From NCBI RefSeq assembly GCF_030684215.1, contig NZ_JAUXOV010000024.1, forward strand, positions 124,001 through 188,000: DNA of 64,000 nucleotides. The letters run 5' to 3'. This DNA comes from Pseudotabrizicola sp. GTDB taxonomy: Bacteria > Pseudomonadota > Alphaproteobacteria > Rhodobacterales > Rhodobacteraceae. The notes under the pieces are model-generated. The model was not told the origin of the DNA. It saw only the letters and a list, made by a program, of their open reading frames with translations, and did no database searches. Every line of letters begins with the position of its first letter. Within the stretch, counting starts at the first letter, position 1. This document shows positions 34,622 through 43,197 of this stretch, piece after piece. Made by a program: the position numbers and the translations under genes.

Positions 34622-35192
34622 GACACCGCTGCACCAGATGCGCGCCGGGCCCAAACTGGCCACGCTGGCGCTGTTTACGTTTGCGCTGTTCTGGACAACC
34701 TCGCCGCTGCATCTTGGTATTGCCTTGGTGGCGGTTGTCGCACTGTATCTGACAGGGGGCACACAGTTCGCCCGCCATGGCGCGCGCATGCTGCGTCCGC
34801 TCTGGCCTTTTGTGGCAGTTGTGGGCCTGTGGCACCTGTGGCTGGACGATCTGACGGCGGGGGCTGTAGTGCTGTTGCGCATGGGGGCAGCGGTAGCGGC
34901 GGCCAATCTGGTGACGGTGACCACCCGCTTGTCAGACATGATCACCGTGTTAGAGCGTCTGGCCCGCCCGCTGGCCCCTCTTTTGCCGCCCCAAAGGCTG
35001 GCGCTGGCCATCGCTTTGGTCATCCGCTTTATTCCGGTGCTGTCCGAGCGCGCCGCGCAACTGGGGCAGGCGTATCGCGCCCGGTCGGGCCGCGCGCCCG
35101 GCTGGCGATTGTTTGCGCCCGCGGCACTTGCGGCGCTGGACGATGCAGAAAACGTCTCCCAAGCCTTGCGCGCGCGCGGTGGCACAGGCTAG
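34596..35192 (+). CDS. bioN: Biotin ECF transporter transmembrane protein
   Basis: A 198-residue ECF T-component with about four or five membrane segments and the cytoplasmic coupling motif region QLGQAYRARSGRAPG (A-R-G type) near residue 155, plus a second such motif SQALRARGGTG at the end. The ATG at 34596 overlaps bioM by 26 bp and has GGGGGG upstream; a longer frame from 34545 would be mostly antisense to bioM conservation. It links BioY to BioM in biotin import. Confidence 0.92.
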   Translation: MLTLTSPVKTPLHQMRAGPKLATLALFTFALFWTTSPLHLGIALVAVVALYLTGGTQFARHGARMLRPLWPFVAVVGLWHLWLDDLTAGAVVLLRMGAAVAAANLVTVTTRLSDMITVLERLARPLAPLLPPQRLALAIALVIRFIPVLSERAAQLGQAYRARSGRAPGWRLFAPAALAALDDAENVSQALRARGGTG

Positions 35193-35234
35193 AACGCGCG
35201 GACAAAAAGGCGCCATTGCCTTAAGAGGTGCACC

Positions 35235-35777
35235 ATGGAACGCAGTCTGACCCATATAGCCCTGTTCGCCGCCCTGATCGCGGTGCTGGGTCTTGTCCCG
35301 CGCGTCGATCTGGCCGCCGGGGTGCCCATCACAGCGCAATCGTTGGGGATCATGTTGTGTGGCACGGTTCTGGGCGCCAAACGCGGTGCGCTTGCCGTGC
35401 TGTTGTTCCTTTTGTTGGTGGCCTTGGGTCTGCCGCTGCTGTCGGGCGGTCGCGGCGGTCTTGGCGTGTTTGTCGGTCCCTCAGCCGGGTTCCTGATTGG
35501 TTTTCCTGTCGCGGCCTTTGTCGCGGGCTGGATCATGGAACGCACAACACTCGCCCCGTTCTGGGCTGCCACCTGCGGCGGGGTTATCGGCGGCATCGGT
35601 GTGCTCTATGTCTTTGGCATTTCCGGCATGGCGATTGTGCTTGGCAAATCACTGCCCGAAGCAGCCCTTCTGGGTCTCGCGTTTTTGCCCGGCGATGTGA
35701 TCAAGGCGGTGCTGACCGGTTTTGTTACCCAAGCCATCGCCCGCGCCCGCCCGGCCGCCCTGCTGGCCCGCGCCTGA
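35235..35777 (+). CDS. bioY: Biotin-specific S component BioY
   Basis: A 180-residue membrane protein with six predicted helices and the BioY segments GVPITAQSLGIMLCG, GGRGGLGVFVGPSAGFLIG and LPGDVIKAV. It captures biotin and works with BioM and BioN, or more slowly alone. AAGAGG precedes the ATG, and it lies 42 bp after bioN. The stop codon lies in a triple GCCTGA repeat (about 35773-35790). The convergent thiolase stop is 33 bp away. Confidence 0.95.
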   Translation: MERSLTHIALFAALIAVLGLVPRVDLAAGVPITAQSLGIMLCGTVLGAKRGALAVLLFLLLVALGLPLLSGGRGGLGVFVGPSAGFLIGFPVAAFVAGWIMERTTLAPFWAATCGGVIGGIGVLYVFGISGMAIVLGKSLPEAALLGLAFLPGDVIKAVLTGFVTQAIARARPAALLARA

Positions 35778-35809
35778 GCCTGAGCCTGAGCCTTCTGGGG
35801 CTGCCCGGC

Positions 35810-36883
35810 TTAACGCTGCACAATCAGCGCTGTGCCGAGCCCCCCGGCTGACGCAATCGCCGCAAGGCCAGGCCCCACGCCAAGGCTGTGAAACAGCCGC
35901 ACCGCCAGCACCGCGCCTGATGCGCCAATCGGATGCCCCCGCGCCAGCGCGCCGCCCTGACAGTTCACCAGCGCGGGGTCAAGATCCGCAGCTTCGACAC
36001 AAGCCATGGCCTGGGCAGCATAGGCTTCCATTACCTCGGCATGCGCAATGTCATCAGCCCCAAGCCCCGCCTGCGCCAAACCGGCTGCGATGGCCGGAAC
36101 CGGGGCCAACCCCGGCTGTTCCGGGTCGGCCCCCAGCGTGCGCCCGCCAATGATATGCAGCGCACCGGACACGGCAAAGCGATCCGCCGCGACCAGACAA
36201 AATGCGGCCCCATCGGCTGCTACCGCTGCTGTGGCACGTGTGATGGTGCCCGCAACCACGGGCGCCCGGCGCAACAAGGCTGGCGTCAGCTTGCGCGTAA
36301 AAGCATCACGTTGCAGGCCTGCCACGGGCACAATCTCGGGCCACTTTTCCTGTGCCAATGCCTTCGTATGGCTTGCCACCGCCCAAGCCTCCTGCGCCGC
36401 ACGGGTATAGCCGCAGGCCAGTGCCAAAGCCGCCGCCGCATCCGCCATCCGCGGATTGCGCGCGGGCCAGGGCGTAAACGGCGCCTCGTCATAAGCCACG
36501 GGTTCACCGCCCTCCGGGTCCGTCAGAAACCGTAATGGCCGGCGCGAAAAGCTCTCCACCCCACCCGCCAGCACAAAATCGGCCCGGCCCGCATCGACCA
36601 GCGCCGCCGCCAGCAGCAGCGCATCAAGCCCCCCCGCACACTGCCGGTCAATGGTCAGCCCCGCGACCCTCTCGGGCAGGCCCGCCGCCAGCGCGATCCG
36701 CCGCGCCGGGTTCCCCCCCGGCCCGATGGCATTGGCGCAGATCACCTCATCGACAGCGTCGATCCCGGCGTCGGCGAGACAAGCACGCACCACCGGCACC
36801 GCCAACGCCTCCAGCGACAACCGGACAAAGCCCCCCCCCTTGGGCACAACGGCCGTCCTCCGTGCCGCCAGAATCACCGCCAT
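35810..36883 (-). CDS. Thiolase-family protein lacking the C-terminal catalytic cysteine
   Basis: A 357-residue thiolase-fold protein, shorter than the usual 390. The acyl-accepting Cys82 (DRQCAGGLDAL) and His317 (GGALARGHPIGASGA) are present. The second catalytic cysteine, in the CxGGGxG segment of true thiolases, is replaced: the sequence is ASAGGLG with Ala344 at that place. The NEAFA loop also reads MEAYAA. It may run only part of the reaction, such as acyl transfer, or an unusual condensation. It overlaps the acyl-CoA synthetase gene by 10 bp, implying the synthetase loads its substrate. The pathway is unknown. Confidence 0.85.
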   Translation of the reverse strand: MAVILAARRTAVVPKGGGFVRLSLEALAVPVVRACLADAGIDAVDEVICANAIGPGGNPARRIALAAGLPERVAGLTIDRQCAGGLDALLLAAALVDAGRADFVLAGGVESFSRRPLRFLTDPEGGEPVAYDEAPFTPWPARNPRMADAAAALALACGYTRAAQEAWAVASHTKALAQEKWPEIVPVAGLQRDAFTRKLTPALLRRAPVVAGTITRATAAVAADGAAFCLVAADRFAVSGALHIIGGRTLGADPEQPGLAPVPAIAAGLAQAGLGADDIAHAEVMEAYAAQAMACVEAADLDPALVNCQGGALARGHPIGASGAVLAVRLFHSLGVGPGLAAIASAGGLGTALIVQR

Positions 36884-38100
36884 GCGTCTACCTCAGCCTG
36901 CAAGACCGCCAGATCGGTCTTGCCCGAGCCCAGCGTCGGCCAGTCATCACGCCAGATCACCCCGCGCGGTGCCAGCATCGGCCCAAGCCGCTCGCGTGCC
37001 GCCGCCAGAATGTCGCGCTCCATTGCCCGCTCTCCCATCAACACTGCCAAAAGAACATGCCCGCGGGTCGCATCACGCCGCGCCAGAACCGCCGCCTGCG
37101 CAACACCCGGCACACCCGCCAGAAACCGCTCGATATCTTCGGGAAACACGTTCTGGCCGGCAATTGTCACCATCCGCCCGGCCCGCCCGCGCAAAATCAG
37201 GCCATGTCGTGTCATCTGACCGATCTCACCGACCGTCAGCCAAGCGCCCCGCCAGCGCGCCAACCCCGGATCCGTCCCGGCATACCGCTGAAACACATAG
37301 GGGCTGCGCAGCCAGACCTCACCCACCATGCCATCTGGCAGGTCCGCCCCCCCGGTATCACAGATACGCAGCGACACCCCCGGATAGGGCCGCCCCACGG
37401 TGTCCGGCGGATCCTCTGGCGTTGCAAGCGTGATGAAACTCGCCTCCGCCGCGCCGTAAAACTCGCGCACCACTGCGGCGGGGGCCAGTGCCGCCAGACC
37501 CGCTCTCAACCCCGGCTCCAGTTTCGCTCCGCCCACCAACACCAGACGCAGCGCAGGCCATTGCAATCCACTGGCGACCATCTGCGCAAGATGGACCGGC
37601 GTGGCATAAATCACCCCGATCCGACGCTCTGCCACGGCCCGCGCCATCCGGTCAGGCCGCAACCCGTCCAGCAGATGCACCTCGGCCCCCAAGCACAGCC
37701 CCTCCAGCGCACCATAAAGCGCCAGCGATTGCGACAACCGCCCCGGCACCGCCACACGCACACCGGGGCCAAGGTTAAACAACCCTGCATTCACTGCAAA
37801 ACTGGCCAGCCACGAGGCCTGCGTCCGCACCACGCGCCGCGCAGACCCCAGACTTCCACCGGTCAAGGTCTCGAAACAGCCAAACCCCGCCGCAACCTCC
37901 CCCTCGCCACCAATGCGGAAGGCACGGCCCTGCCCCACCAGAACGGCAGCCAACGCAGCCCCCCCCGGCCGATCCGGCAATGCCTGCCCAAAATCCACGC
38001 CGCGCGGTACTTCCGCCCCCTCCGACCCGATCAGCCGCGCATCGTCATGCCAGCCAAACCATGGATTTGCTGCTTGCCTAAATACTCCCGCCGGAGGCAT
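36874..38100 (-). CDS. Short class-I adenylate-forming acyl-CoA synthetase
   Basis: A 408-residue AMP-binding enzyme. The phosphate loop is TLTGGSLGS near residue 79, YGAAEA follows, and the C-terminal subdomain has LRGRAGRMVTIAGQN and a conserved Lys in GSGKTDLAVL. The region before the phosphate loop is only about 80 residues against 150-200 in typical family members, so it is N-terminally short. The ATG at 38100 and the first dozen codons fall in a dispersed intergenic repeat (38062-38098), so the annotated N terminus may be acquired or wrong; GTG codons further in are alternatives. It is upstream of and overlaps the thiolase-like gene. The substrate is unknown. Confidence 0.8.
   Translation of the reverse strand: MPPAGVFRQAANPWFGWHDDARLIGSEGAEVPRGVDFGQALPDRPGGAALAAVLVGQGRAFRIGGEGEVAAGFGCFETLTGGSLGSARRVVRTQASWLASFAVNAGLFNLGPGVRVAVPGRLSQSLALYGALEGLCLGAEVHLLDGLRPDRMARAVAERRIGVIYATPVHLAQMVASGLQWPALRLVLVGGAKLEPGLRAGLAALAPAAVVREFYGAAEASFITLATPEDPPDTVGRPYPGVSLRICDTGGADLPDGMVGEVWLRSPYVFQRYAGTDPGLARWRGAWLTVGEIGQMTRHGLILRGRAGRMVTIAGQNVFPEDIERFLAGVPGVAQAAVLARRDATRGHVLLAVLMGERAMERDILAAARERLGPMLAPRGVIWRDDWPTLGSGKTDLAVLQAEVDAWR
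38062..38098 (-). repeat. Dispersed repeat copy forming the 5' end of a coding frame
   Basis: Read on the minus strand it begins GCCTCCGGCGGGAGTATTT and continues almost identically to 14132-14166, apart from two one-base insertions. At 14132 it is intergenic; here it lies in the first codons of the acyl-CoA synthetase frame. Confidence 0.8.
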
Positions 38101-38126
38101 CCGCCGCGCGCCACCCGCGACCGCGC

Positions 38127-38567
38127 TCAGGACGAGACCAAGGTCCGCATCCGCCGCAGCGCCAGCAGATACCCCTCTGTCCCGAAGCCCGCGATCACGC
38201 CCTCGGCCCGCAACGAGACATAGGAATGATGCCGAAACGCCTCACGCTTGTGAACGTTCGAGATATGCACTTCCAGAACCGGCCCATCAAAAGCGTTTAG
38301 CGCATCCAAAATAGCGACCGAAGTATGGGTAAACGCACCCGGATTGATAATAACCCCGGCTCCGGCCCCGCGCGCTTCATGCACCCAGTCGATGATCTGG
38401 CCCTCATGGTTCGATTGATGAAAGCGTATCACCAGCCCCAGTTCCTCGGCCAATGCGGCGCAGGCTTCGGCGACATCCTCCAGCGTCTCACGCCCGTAAA
38501 TCTCGGGCTGGCGCAGGCCCAGCAGGTTCAGGTTGGGACCGTTCAGAATATAGATGGGGTTTGCCAT
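38127..38567 (-). CDS. aroQ: Type II 3-dehydroquinate dehydratase
   Basis: A 146-residue enzyme of normal length. Active-site Tyr24 is in PEIYGRETL, and NPGAFTHTS (76-84) and catalytic His101 ([17 protein letters not shown]) are intact. It converts 3-dehydroquinate to 3-dehydroshikimate in the shikimate pathway. ATG 38567 has AGAGGA upstream and matches the family start; the frame extends upstream without support. The acyl-CoA synthetase frame begins 26 bp downstream. Confidence 0.97.
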   Translation of the reverse strand: MANPIYILNGPNLNLLGLRQPEIYGRETLEDVAEACAALAEELGLVIRFHQSNHEGQIIDWVHEARGAGAGVIINPGAFTHTSVAILDALNAFDGPVLEVHISNVHKREAFRHHSYVSLRAEGVIAGFGTEGYLLALRRMRTLVSS

Positions 38568-38681
38568 AGACGTCCTCTTTGCAATTCGCACCATGCTATC
38601 GGGACGAAGCGCGGCAGGAAACCCGCATTTGCACAGGCTGCCCTTAGGCAGCATGGGCGAACAGGGCGGTCATCGCCCCCC

Positions 38682-38722
38682 CCCAAAAAAAAGAGGCCCA
38701 AGCCAAACGGGGCAAGGGCCTC
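38682..38722 (-). terminator. Rho-independent terminator after metF
   Basis: On the minus strand GAGGCCC (38716-38722 on the complementary strand) pairs with GGGCCTC (38693-38699), followed by eight T residues and a pyrimidine run. Confidence 0.85.
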
Positions 38723-38745
38723 AGGGAGACGCCGTCAGCCTGTGA

Positions 38746-39612
38746 TCAGGCAACCTTTTCCAGCACCATTTCGGGCTGGATGCCCAGCGCGCGCACGACT
38801 TCGCGGGTCAGATGCGGGCGGTTCAGGGTGTAGAAATGCAGATCCTCAACCCCGCCTTGCAGCAGGTTGTCGCAAAGCTGGGTGCAATGGGCCAGCGCAT
38901 ACAACTCTTCACGGCCATCGCGGGCAGCAGTGGCAAAAGCCTCGTCCAGCCGCGCCGGCACATCCGACCCACAGCGCAGAGCGAACTTCTTGGCACCCGC
39001 CCAGCTGGTGATCGGCAAAATGCCCGGAATGATCGGCGCAGTGATCCCTTCTTTCACGCACAGATCGCGGAACCGGAAGAAGGTATCGGCATCAAAGAAA
39101 AACTGGGTGATCGCGCTCGTCGCCCCGGCATCAATCTTGCGCTTCAGCCAGCGCACATCGGCCAGCGTATCGGCGGCATCCGGGTGCGGTTCGGGGTAGG
39201 CGCCGACGCGCAGCTTGAACTTGCCAGTTTCAGCCAGCGCCTCGATCAGCTCAACCGACGAGGCAAACCCGTCAGAATGCGCCGTAAAACGCTCGGCCCC
39301 CTTGGGCGCATCGCCGCGCAGCGCAACGATTTCGGTGACGCCCGCTGCGGCATAGGCCGCCGCAATCTCCATTGTCTCTGTCCGGGTCGCGTCAACGCAG
39401 GTCAGATGCGCCGCAACGTTCAGCCCGTAATTCTTACTGATCGCCGTCACCGCCTCATGCGTCAGTTTGCGGGTTGTGCCGCCCGCGCCATAGGTGACCG
39501 AGACAAACTCCGGCTGCATAGGTGCCAACGCCTGCACGGTTTCCCAAAGACGGAAGGACGCGTCCAGCGTCTGGGGCGGGAAGAACTCGAACGAAATGCG
39601 CGGCGTGGCCAT
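38746..39612 (-). CDS. metF: 5,10-methylenetetrahydrofolate reductase
   Basis: A 288-residue FAD enzyme of normal length, beginning with the family-typical ISFEFFPP (6-13). It contains VTYGAGGTTR (folate and flavin pocket) and ALRGDAPKG. It reduces methylene-THF to methyl-THF for methionine synthesis. ATG 39612 has AAGGAGA upstream; the longer frame to 39807 would overlap metR. It is divergent from metR with an 87-bp intergenic operator region, and a terminator follows. Confidence 0.97.
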   Translation of the reverse strand: MATPRISFEFFPPQTLDASFRLWETVQALAPMQPEFVSVTYGAGGTTRKLTHEAVTAISKNYGLNVAAHLTCVDATRTETMEIAAAYAAAGVTEIVALRGDAPKGAERFTAHSDGFASSVELIEALAETGKFKLRVGAYPEPHPDAADTLADVRWLKRKIDAGATSAITQFFFDADTFFRFRDLCVKEGITAPIIPGILPITSWAGAKKFALRCGSDVPARLDEAFATAARDGREELYALAHCTQLCDNLLQGGVEDLHFYTLNRPHLTREVVRALGIQPEMVLEKVA

Positions 39613-39655
39613 GGTCGTCTCCTTTTGATGCACCCTTGTCGCAGGTTCAGTGATG

Positions 39656-39668
39656 TGAGACAAATTCA
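39656..39668. promoter_or_regulatory. Probable MetR binding site between metF and metR
   Basis: TGAG-ACAAA-TTCA differs by one base from the MetR consensus TGAA-N5-TTCA. It is flanked by a wider inverted repeat GGTTCA (39644-39649) and TGAACC (39692-39697). Confidence 0.6.
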
Positions 39669-39699
39669 TAATCCTCACGATCATCTTGTGGTGAACCTC

Positions 39700-40626
39700 A
39701 TGTACATCGAACTTCGGCACTTGCGCACCATCCGCGCCATTCATCAGGCCGGAGGCTTGGCGCGCGCGGCTGACCTGCTGAATATGACCCAGTCTGCACT
39801 GTCGCATCAGGTGGCCAATCTGGAGAATCAGGCTGGGATGGAACTATTTGTGCGGCGCTCCAAACCGATGCGCCTGTCTGCGGCAGGCATCCGAATGTTG
39901 CGCGCAGCCGACCGGATCTTGCCGGAAATCGAACAGATGGAGGAAGAATTCCGCGCCCTGCGCTCTGGCAAGACCGGGCGGTTGCACATCGCCATTCAAT
40001 GTCACGCCTGCTTTGACTGGCTGTTCCCGGTGCTGGAGTTGTTCCGCCACGCCTGGCCCGAGGTGGATGTCGATATCCGCGCCGGTCTGGCCTTTGACAG
40101 CTTTCCGGCATTGCTGCGCGAAGAGGTCGATCTGGTGATCACCTCAAATCCCGAACCCCTGCCCGGCATCACCTATAACCCGCTGTTTGACTACCACCCG
40201 GTTTTCCTTGCGTCGGCGCAGAACCCTCTGGCCGAAAAACCCTTTATCACTGCCGAGGATTTTCGCGATCAGGTGTTGATCACCTATCCCGTGGGGCGCG
40301 ACAAGCTGGACATCTTCACCGAACTTCTGACCCCCGCAAAGGTGGAGCCCCGCGGCCAGCGGCCGGTAGAGTTGACCGCCGTGATCCTGATGCTGGTCGG
40401 ATCAAACCGGGGCGTTTCAGTGCTGCCCGACTGGGTGCTGCGCGATCTGAAATCGAATGCTGATTATGTGACCCGCCCGCTCGGCCCCGACACCGTGACC
40501 AAGCGCCTGTTTGCCGCCACCCGCGATGAAGACGCGGCCAAACCCTTTATGGCGCACTTCCTGCGGCTCGGGCGATCAGAGCCGGTCAAATTGCAACGCG
40601 GCGATGCTGTGGGGCAGCCGTCCTGA
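39700..40626 (+). CDS. metR: MetR, LysR-type regulator of methionine synthesis
   Basis: A 308-residue LysR-family activator. The N-terminal helix-turn-helix (QSALSHQVANLE) is followed by a co-inducer domain that resembles enterobacterial MetR along its length (for example IAIQCHACFDWLFPVLE and FDYHPVFLA). It is divergent from metF, as expected for a regulator using homocysteine as co-inducer. ATG 39700 gives the family start MYIELRHLRT; the much longer open frame upstream is antisense to metF. Confidence 0.92.
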   Translation: MYIELRHLRTIRAIHQAGGLARAADLLNMTQSALSHQVANLENQAGMELFVRRSKPMRLSAAGIRMLRAADRILPEIEQMEEEFRALRSGKTGRLHIAIQCHACFDWLFPVLELFRHAWPEVDVDIRAGLAFDSFPALLREEVDLVITSNPEPLPGITYNPLFDYHPVFLASAQNPLAEKPFITAEDFRDQVLITYPVGRDKLDIFTELLTPAKVEPRGQRPVELTAVILMLVGSNRGVSVLPDWVLRDLKSNADYVTRPLGPDTVTKRLFAATRDEDAAKPFMAHFLRLGRSEPVKLQRGDAVGQPS

Positions 40627-40780
40627 TGGCCAGCGCCAAGGTTTGCAGGCCACACAGCCACGTTGCATTCCAGATAAAGGAACGGAAAACCTGACCCTGC
40701 TCCGGGCGTAAAACATTTGACTTGAAAGGCAATCGGCGAAATCCTGCCGGGTATTGATTTAAATCTTTCCGGAGGGTGCG

Positions 40781-41257
40781 ATGCGCAAATTACTGGCCTG
40801 CCTGTCCATTGTCCTGCTGGGGCTGGTTTCGGTTCCCGCCCTTGCAACCCAAAAACTGCCCAGCGCCCCAGACCTGCACGTTGTCGAATATCAGGCCAAA
40901 ATCCTAGTCCGCGTGTCGATCTCGCGGCAGATGATGGACGTGTATCACGAAGGCCGCAAAGTTCACGAATGGCCCGTCTCTACGGCGCGACAAGGCAAGA
41001 TTACCCCAACCGGGCAGTGGAAAGGCGCACAATGGCTGTCACGCAACCACCGCTCCAGCCTCTATAACAATGCCCCGATGCCCTATGCGATCTTTTACAA
41101 CGGTAATTACGCGATCCACGGCACGGATCAGGTCAAGAAACTGGGCCGCCCCGCCAGTGCCGGTTGCGTCCGGCTGCACACGGCCAATGCAAAAGTCCTG
41201 TTCAACATGGTGCGGGACGAAGGCAAGGACGCGCTGCGCGTTGTTGTGGTGCGCTGA
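40781..41257 (+). CDS. Exported L,D-transpeptidase (YkuD domain)
   Basis: A 158-residue protein with a signal peptide ending about residue 22 (VPALA) and a YkuD domain. The catalytic signature is intact: His113 in IHGTD and Cys129 in RPASAGCVRLH. Such enzymes form 3-3 cross-links in peptidoglycan or attach proteins to it. GGAGGG lies just before the ATG. It stands alone, 154 bp after metR and 110 bp before the phosphatase gene. Confidence 0.92.
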   Translation: MRKLLACLSIVLLGLVSVPALATQKLPSAPDLHVVEYQAKILVRVSISRQMMDVYHEGRKVHEWPVSTARQGKITPTGQWKGAQWLSRNHRSSLYNNAPMPYAIFYNGNYAIHGTDQVKKLGRPASAGCVRLHTANAKVLFNMVRDEGKDALRVVVVR

Positions 41258-41367
41258 AACCTGCCTTGCCTAATCAACGTCAGGACACAGGGAAACGCCC
41301 ATCCCCCCTTTCCTTGCGCGCCTGACCGCCCTATACGCGAGCGCTGACGCGGAACGGAGTTTTCACG

Positions 41368-42162
41368 ATGCAAGGCAGCGCCAACCTTAACCTCATGATC
41401 AAGGCTGCGCGCCGTGCAGGCCGCAGTCTGGTAAAAGACTTCCGCGAGGTTGAGAACCTGCAAGTCTCGACCAAGGGGCCCGGGGACTTTGTGTCCAAGG
41501 CCGACCGCGAAGCCGAACGGATGATCAAAGAAGACCTGATGGGAGGCCGCCCGACCTATGGTTGGCTGGGCGAAGAAACCGGCGCCACAGCCGGGGCCGA
41601 CCCGACGCGCCGCTGGATCGTTGACCCGCTGGACGGCACCACCAACTTTCTGCATGGCATGCCACATTGGGCGGTATCGATCGGGCTGGAGCACAAGGGC
41701 GAGATCGTGTCCTCTGTGGTCTATGACGCGGCCAAGGACGAGATGTTCTGGGCCGAAAAAGGGTCGGGCGCATGGCTGAACGACAGCCGCCGCATCCGCG
41801 TGTCAGGCCGCCGCACCATGAGCGAGGCCGTCTTTGCCACCGGCGTGCCATTTGGCGCCAAGAAAACCCTGCCCGCCACCCTGCAAGACTTTGCCCGCCT
41901 GATGCCCACCTGTGCAGGCGTACGCCGTTGGGGGGCCGCATCGCTTGATCTGGCCTATGTGGCAGCGGGTCGTTACGATGGCTACTGGGAGCGTGAGTTG
42001 TCGCCATGGGATGTCGCAGGCGGCATTTTGCTGGTGAAAGAGGCCGGCGGCATGGTCACCGGCATCCGTGACGGCCAGGACCCACTGGAAGACGGCAGCT
42101 TGATCGCCGGAAACGAAGGGCTGTTCGAGTCCTTCCGCAAGATCATCCGCAACGACGCCTGA
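41368..42162 (+). CDS. suhB: Inositol monophosphatase family protein (SuhB-like)
   Basis: A 264-residue magnesium-dependent phosphatase. The metal-binding signature WIVDPLDGTTNF (about 87-98) and the C-terminal SPWDVAGGILLVKEAGG are complete, as is the GEETG segment. SuhB-type proteins dephosphorylate inositol monophosphate and, in enterobacteria, also act with the NusA/Nus complex on rRNA transcription. The convergent rhomboid gene ends 4 bp away. Confidence 0.92.
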   Translation: MQGSANLNLMIKAARRAGRSLVKDFREVENLQVSTKGPGDFVSKADREAERMIKEDLMGGRPTYGWLGEETGATAGADPTRRWIVDPLDGTTNFLHGMPHWAVSIGLEHKGEIVSSVVYDAAKDEMFWAEKGSGAWLNDSRRIRVSGRRTMSEAVFATGVPFGAKKTLPATLQDFARLMPTCAGVRRWGAASLDLAYVAAGRYDGYWERELSPWDVAGGILLVKEAGGMVTGIRDGQDPLEDGSLIAGNEGLFESFRKIIRNDA

Positions 42163-42166
42163 CCTG

Positions 42167-42913
42167 TCAGCGGGGCCGCCGGGGAACCTGCGGCACCCGC
42201 GAGCGGACAAAATCATAGCGTGCCTCTGGATGCGGCGGCGTGCCATGCGTGCGGTTCCAGAAGCCGACACCCCCGCGCCGCAGCCAAAGCGGCACTGTCA
42301 TCGCACCCCCGGCCACAAACCCGCCGATATGCGCCCAATAGGCCACGCCGCCGCCCTCTAGCGGCGTGACGGCCCCGTTGAAAAGCTGCAACCCGAACCA
42401 GACCCCAAGCACAATCCACGCCGGGATCGGGAAAATGCGGAAGAAGATCACAATGATGATCAACACATCAACGCGGGCTTTTGGAAACAGCAGCAAATAC
42501 CCGCCCATAACACCCGCAATCGCCCCCGACGCGCCGACCATCGGAATCTCTGACCAGGGATCCGCCACGAATTGCAGTCCAACCGCTGCCAACCCTGACA
42601 GAAGGAAAAACAGGGCAAAACCGAAATGCCCCATCTCATCTTCCATATTATCACCAAAGATGAACAAAAACAGCATATTACCCAACAGATGCATCCAGCC
42701 ACCATGCAAGAACATATGGCTGACGATCCCGTGCAGGCTAATCCCTTCCGTCACAAACCGAGGCACAAACCCCCAGTCGTAGAAGAAATAGACCAGTTGA
42801 CGCTCGTCCATCATCAGATTGAACAGCAAAAACACCGCCACATTCGCGGCGATCAGCAGGTAGGTGACAAAGGGCCTGCGCCCCGACGGGTTGTGATCGC
42901 GAATGGGAAACAT
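42167..42913 (-). CDS. Rhomboid-family intramembrane serine protease
   Basis: A 248-residue membrane protein with about six helices. The catalytic dyad is visible: Ser129 in GASGAIAGVMGGYL and His195 in YWAHIGGFVAGG. The helix-2 HMFLHGGWMHLLGN motif (His and Asn oxyanion residues) is also present. It cleaves transmembrane substrates in the lipid bilayer. ATG 42913 fits the family start (MFPIRDHNPSGRRP), although the ribosome-binding site is weak. No substrate can be named. Confidence 0.93.
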   Translation of the reverse strand: MFPIRDHNPSGRRPFVTYLLIAANVAVFLLFNLMMDERQLVYFFYDWGFVPRFVTEGISLHGIVSHMFLHGGWMHLLGNMLFLFIFGDNMEDEMGHFGFALFFLLSGLAAVGLQFVADPWSEIPMVGASGAIAGVMGGYLLLFPKARVDVLIIIVIFFRIFPIPAWIVLGVWFGLQLFNGAVTPLEGGGVAYWAHIGGFVAGGAMTVPLWLRRGGVGFWNRTHGTPPHPEARYDFVRSRVPQVPRRPR

Positions 42914-42993
42914 GCGTGGCAGAGTTTCGTATCCCCCCCAGATCGTCAAGCCCTGCCGGCATAGCGGCCCGCATGGGGCTGCGGGTGTTTCTT

Positions 42994-43015
42994 GAGTATT
43001 TTTGCCAAGATGAAA
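42994..43015 (-). repeat. Dispersed AAATACTC-type element, short copy
   Basis: These 22 bases are the exact reverse complement of 53259-53280, including GAGTATTTTTGCC. Here they lack the adjoining G-rich hairpin and lie in the 284-bp gap between the rhomboid and pepT genes, where no gene is otherwise seen. Confidence 0.75.
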
Positions 43016-43197
43016 CCAGCCAGAGGTCTGGGGTCGTGCGCGGGCTTTCTGTACACAGCGCAAATGGATCCGCGGCTGTCTTTCCCGACCGCCAAAACTG
43101 GGCTAGCTAAGCGGTGTCGCCCGCTTTGAGTTTGCTTGACCTTTGACCAGGCGGGCTGGCAGCAGGCAAAACCCAAGAAAGCCAAGGGAAGACCGAG

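Noticed and set aside
35773-35790. GCCTGA triple repeat at the bioY stop as a functional element
   Set aside because: A short slippage tract spanning the stop codon; nothing links it to regulation.
36535-38223. 562-codon plus-strand frame opposite the thiolase and acyl-CoA synthetase genes
   Set aside because: Pro, Arg, Gln and His-rich shadow of two minus-strand enzymes with clear active-site motifs.
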